In this document: piece by piece, positions 61,077-64,000 of the stretch
Layout: each line of letters starts with the position of its first letter
Numbering within the stretch: the first letter of the stretch is position 1
NCBI GenBank assembly: GCA_965261725.1
Contig: CBDHDU010000034.1
Location: 202,095 to 266,094 of the forward strand
Length of the DNA stretch: 64,000 nucleotides
Origin: CANDOC01 sp965261725
Lineage (GTDB): Bacteria > Pseudomonadota > Gammaproteobacteria > Pseudomonadales > Endozoicomonadaceae
Reading direction: 5' to 3'
Position numbers and translations under genes: made by a program
The notes under the pieces: generated by a model
What the model was told of the DNA's origin: nothing
Databases searched by the model: none
The model's input: the letters and a program-made list of their open reading frames with translations, nothing else

Positions 61077-61090
61077 CGTCACTATAATAT

Positions 61091-61858
61091 TCAGGCAGCA
61101 AAGTTATCCCACAGTAATTTAGCGGTCATAACCAAAGATACAATAACGATCATCGGACGGATCAGTTTCTGACCTTTAGTGAGAACCATTCGGGAACCCA
61201 GTCGTGCGCCAATAAACTGCCCGCCAATCATCAGCAAGCCCACCTGCCACACCACATGGCCACCAAGAGTAAAGAAAATAAGGGATGCGACATTGCTGGT
61301 GCAGTTTAATAACTTCGCATGGGCGGTTGCTTTCGGCAGTGCATAGCCAAGCAGTATGACAAAGGAAAGCGCAAAAAAGGAACCTGTGCCGGGGCCAAAG
61401 AAACCATCGTAAAAACCAACGCCCATAGCGGCTGTTGTACAGAATAGCGGGTAAACAATTCTGGGTTTGGCATCTTCTGCGCCCAGTTGTGGAGAAAACA
61501 AAAAGTAGAGCGCAATACCGAGCATCAGAAAGGGAATCAGATAACGTAGAAAATCAGTGTTTATCTGTTGAACTAACAGGGTACCTGCGGCACTGCCTGC
61601 AAATGTCAGGGCAATGGCCAGCTTCATTTTATTTAAATCGACGACTTTTCTGCGAACAAAGTACAGACTGGCAGAAAAGGAACCGCCGGTACTTTGCAGT
61701 TTATTAGTGGCCAGAGCTTGCGTAGGTGACAAACCGGCAGCCAGTAATACCGGCACAGTTATCAGTCCGCCGCCACCGGCAATCGAGTCAACAAAACCTG
61801 CCAGCAGGGCAGCAGAAAACAGCAGAGCATAAAGCTCAGGTGACAGCAGAATATCCAA
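61091..61858 (-). CDS. TauE/SafE (TSUP) family permease
   Basis: A 255-residue membrane protein with about eight hydrophobic segments. The signature opening GFVDSIAGGGGLITVPVLLA, followed by GLSPTQALATNKLQSTGGSF, and the internal repeat GFYDGFFGPGTGSFFALSFV with LLNCTSNVASLIFFTLGGHV identify the TSUP family (YfcA-like). Members export or import sulfite, sulfoacetate or similar anions. It lies between tcdA and the cysteine desulfurase fusion, so a sulfur role is reasonable but not proven. Confidence 0.82.
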   Translation of the reverse strand: MDILLSPELYALLFSAALLAGFVDSIAGGGGLITVPVLLAAGLSPTQALATNKLQSTGGSFSASLYFVRRKVVDLNKMKLAIALTFAGSAAGTLLVQQINTDFLRYLIPFLMLGIALYFLFSPQLGAEDAKPRIVYPLFCTTAAMGVGFYDGFFGPGTGSFFALSFVILLGYALPKATAHAKLLNCTSNVASLIFFTLGGHVVWQVGLLMIGGQFIGARLGSRMVLTKGQKLIRPMIVIVSLVMTAKLLWDNFAA

Positions 61859-61893
61859 AAGCGTGGTTTGCCTTATAACGTTGGTTTTATCAA

Positions 61894-63621
61894 TTACAGA
61901 TAACGATGTGCGACTGACTGAATTTCATTGACGATGGCACGTAATCCATTGCCTCTGGAGGGGCTGAGATGGGTCAGTAATCCGAGCTTTTCAAATTCCT
62001 GTTCAAACGACAGGTTCAGAATTTCCTGCGATGTTTTACCGTTGCTCAGCATTATAACCAGCATGATCAGCCCGCGAATAATACGGGCATCGCTGTCTGC
62101 TGCAAAGTGCAGCTGCATGGAGTGATCGTCGTAATAGTGATGTAGCCAGACCTGACTTTCACAACCGTGCAGCCGGGAGTCTTCAGTTCTGAATTCTGCT
62201 GGCAGGACTGGCATATTTTTACCCATCAGCATGAGTTGACGGTAGCGGGATTGCCAGTCTTTGCTGTTGAAGAGCTGATCCAGAGAACTCTGAATATGTT
62301 CCTGATCTACAGAAAACTGATTGAAAGGTGCAGGAATAATACTCGTAGCTTTTAACGTTGTCGTTTCGTTTTCGTCAGAATGGTGCTGCCGGATAATCTG
62401 CTCCAGACAATCTGCAAAAGTATCCACTTCTTCAAGCGTGTTATACGGAGCAAAAGATGCGCGTACGGTGCCTTCAATTTTCAGGTGCTGCATTAACGGC
62501 ATGGCACAGTGATGCCCGGTTCTGACAGCAATACCCTGCTGATTCAACAGAAAACCAATATCCTGATTATGAATGCCTTCAATGGTAAAAGAGATGACAG
62601 ATGTTTTTTGGTTGGCAGTGCCAAAAAGCCGCACAGCTGGCATTGTTTTTAACTTTGCTTCGGCATGATTTTTCAGAGTGGCTTCATGTTGGTGTAGTAT
62701 TTCTCTATCTTGCTGTTGCAGAAACTTAAGTGCTGCGGACAAACCGATGCAGCCTGCCATATTGGGTGTGCCAGCTTCGAATTTGAAAGGCAGCGTATTG
62801 AAAGTCGTACCCTCAAAGCTGACCTGCTTGATCATTTCACCACCACATTGCCAGGGTGGCATCTGTTCCAGCAAGTCTTTGCGGCCGTAAAGTACGCCGA
62901 CGCCCGTAGGGCCAAACACCTTATGCCCGGAAAAAACATAAAAGTCACAGCCGAGCTGCTGCACATCAACGGGAAAGTGGGAAACAGCCTGAGCACCATC
63001 AATTAATACCCGAGCACCCACCACATGCGCCTGCTGAATAATATTCTGAACAGGATTAATAGTACCGATGGCATTGGAAACATGGCTTACAGCAACGATT
63101 TTGGTTTGTGGGCTGAGCTGCTGCCGGAAATGCTCCATATCCAGCTCACCCTGAGGCGTCAATGAAATCACTTTAATCACAGCGCCTGTCTGCTCGGCAA
63201 CCTGTTGCCAGGGCACAATATTGGCATGGTGCTCCATGGCAGATAGCAAAATCTCATCACCAGATTTCAGAAATGTTCTGCCATAGCTTTGTGCCACAAG
63301 GTTAATGGCCTCAGTAGCTCCGCGAGTCCAGATGATTTCGTCTGTATGCGGTGCATTCAGGAAGCTTCTTACCTGTTCCCGAGCATCTTCAAAAGCATGG
63401 GTTGCCCGCGCGCTGATGGCATGGGAAGCACGGTGGACATTGGCGTTATCGGAACGATAAAAATGATTTACAGCATCTATAACGGCTTCCGGCTTTTGAG
63501 TCGTCGCGGCATTATCGAAGTAAACCAGTGGCTGATTGTTAACCTGTTGGTGGAGCAGGGGAAAAGCCTGCCGGATCTGCTCAACAGCAAACGGGATCGG
63601 AGAGGAGTTTTGTGAGCGCAT
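61894..63621 (-). CDS. Fused cysteine desulfurase-sulfur acceptor (CsdA-CsdE)
   Basis: A 575-residue fusion. Residues 1-410 are a SufS/CsdA-type cysteine desulfurase: YFDNAATTQKP, the PLP lysine in VFSGHKVFGPTGVGVLYG, and the active Cys in VRTGHHCAMPLMQHLK. Residues ~435-575 are a SufE/CsdE domain with the acceptor Cys in RLHGCESQVWLHHYY. The first domain releases sulfur from cysteine as a persulfide and the second accepts it. In E. coli these are two proteins working with CsdL/TcdA, which is encoded nearby here. The fusion removes the need for partner docking. Confidence 0.88.
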   Translation of the reverse strand: MRSQNSSPIPFAVEQIRQAFPLLHQQVNNQPLVYFDNAATTQKPEAVIDAVNHFYRSDNANVHRASHAISARATHAFEDAREQVRSFLNAPHTDEIIWTRGATEAINLVAQSYGRTFLKSGDEILLSAMEHHANIVPWQQVAEQTGAVIKVISLTPQGELDMEHFRQQLSPQTKIVAVSHVSNAIGTINPVQNIIQQAHVVGARVLIDGAQAVSHFPVDVQQLGCDFYVFSGHKVFGPTGVGVLYGRKDLLEQMPPWQCGGEMIKQVSFEGTTFNTLPFKFEAGTPNMAGCIGLSAALKFLQQQDREILHQHEATLKNHAEAKLKTMPAVRLFGTANQKTSVISFTIEGIHNQDIGFLLNQQGIAVRTGHHCAMPLMQHLKIEGTVRASFAPYNTLEEVDTFADCLEQIIRQHHSDENETTTLKATSIIPAPFNQFSVDQEHIQSSLDQLFNSKDWQSRYRQLMLMGKNMPVLPAEFRTEDSRLHGCESQVWLHHYYDDHSMQLHFAADSDARIIRGLIMLVIMLSNGKTSQEILNLSFEQEFEKLGLLTHLSPSRGNGLRAIVNEIQSVAHRYL

Positions 63622-63693
63622 AGCAATATTGTCCCGGCAGATACGACGTGGCAGGCCAGATCTTGGTTACTACAAAAAAACAGGGCGCTATTT

Positions 63694-64000
63694 TTACAGA
63701 TGCTGGGGTTTCAGGGAATACTGCATTGTAACCTCATAAGGCTCGTACCCCATGCCATCATAAAACTGAAGCGCTTGTTTGTTCGCTGCCAGCGCGGTTA
63801 CCTTGACCCAGCTGACACCCTGTTCTTTCAGATGTTGGTGTGCCGTTTCCATCACGCTTTGGCTACGCCATGCCCTCGCTGTTCGGGGCTGACATATAAA
63901 TCACTGACTTCGCCATAGGCTTTTTGTTCCGGTTTGATGTGCAGGTCATCATCGTCGTAGTGATCGACATAACACACAATAAAGCCTGCGACTTCGTTTT
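63694..64000 (-). pseudogene. GNAT-family acetyltransferase, partial and frameshifted
   Basis: The gene runs off the right edge. The readable start gives AGFIVCYVDHYDDDDLHIKP and EVSDLYVSPEQRGHGVA, the acetyl-CoA binding region of GNAT enzymes. The frame then hits a TGA, while the next frame continues SVMETAHQHLKEQGVSWVKV and ALQFYDGMGYEPYEVTMQYS to the stop. One base near 63865 is therefore gained or lost. The substrate is unknown. It could be a sequencing error, since the rest is clean. Confidence 0.7.

Overview
The window looks like a chromosome segment of a host-associated marine gammaproteobacterium. My best guess is the Endozoicomonas / Oceanospirillales area. This is inferred from gene content only: a lateral-type flagellar stator block, a formate channel, acetate kinase, cobalamin salvage, a BCCT carrier, many insertion sequences and several eukaryotic-like or effector-like genes. 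No rRNA, tRNA or CRISPR array was found.

Layout. 1-2.8 kb: the end of a flagellar operon (FliL-like, sigma-28, MotA-like, MotB-like) in the order of lateral flagellar lafF-lafS-lafT-lafU. 2.9-6.4 kb: a four-gene MCE/Mla-type lipid transporter. 6.4-11.5 kb: a secreted unknown, a FocA-type channel, an NRAMP gene missing its first half, a DUF21/CBS protein and a TetR regulator. 11.5-13.1 kb: an IS1380-like element. 13.3-24.2 kb: a GMC oxidoreductase remnant, a GT11 fucosyltransferase, a HAD-like protein, a secreted protein with a Cys lipase box, a CbiB-like protein and two OmpR-type two-component systems. Both sensor kinases are frameshifted in homopolymers. 24.1-26.7 kb: a secreted DNase I-like gene split by a 1,607-bp IS. 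26.8-33.7 kb: glutaryl-CoA dehydrogenase, cobalamin uptake genes under a cobalamin riboswitch, and ackA. 33.7-36.4 kb: a 903-residue secreted protein with a Tyr/Pro/Gln-rich spacer and a C-terminal module resembling a death-effector domain.

36.5-45.8 kb is a stack of mobile elements: an ISNCY-type element, an IS1 insA scrap, an IS200 tnpA split by a MITE, a group II intron that has lost nearly all of its reverse transcriptase, an IS66 inside a secreted-protein gene, a 114-bp IS66-end MITE, and an ISKra4 nested in an ISL3 that itself truncates a TcdA/B-like glycosyltransferase gene. Several target-site duplications are readable, so the order of events can be partly reconstructed.

46.4-52.9 kb: a GntR regulator, a small membrane protein, then an operon with a FAD oxidoreductase, two different enolase-superfamily enzymes and a BCCT transporter. 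It looks like uptake and breakdown of a betaine-like compound. 53-56 kb: a YihG-like acyltransferase, a broken eukaryotic-type Ser/Thr kinase, and an aromatic amino acid permease with one in-frame amber codon. 56.3-57.9 kb: a second, inverted copy of the 1,607-bp IS. 58-64 kb: a methyltransferase, alanine dehydrogenase, TcdA, a TauE/SafE permease, a fused cysteine desulfurase-SufE (CsdA-CsdE) and a frameshifted GNAT gene at the edge.

The overall impression is of a genome in flux. Core metabolism is intact, while sensor kinases, a permease and several host-interaction-type genes are broken by IS insertion, single-base homopolymer changes or nonsense codons. Some single-base events could instead be assembly errors or phase variation.
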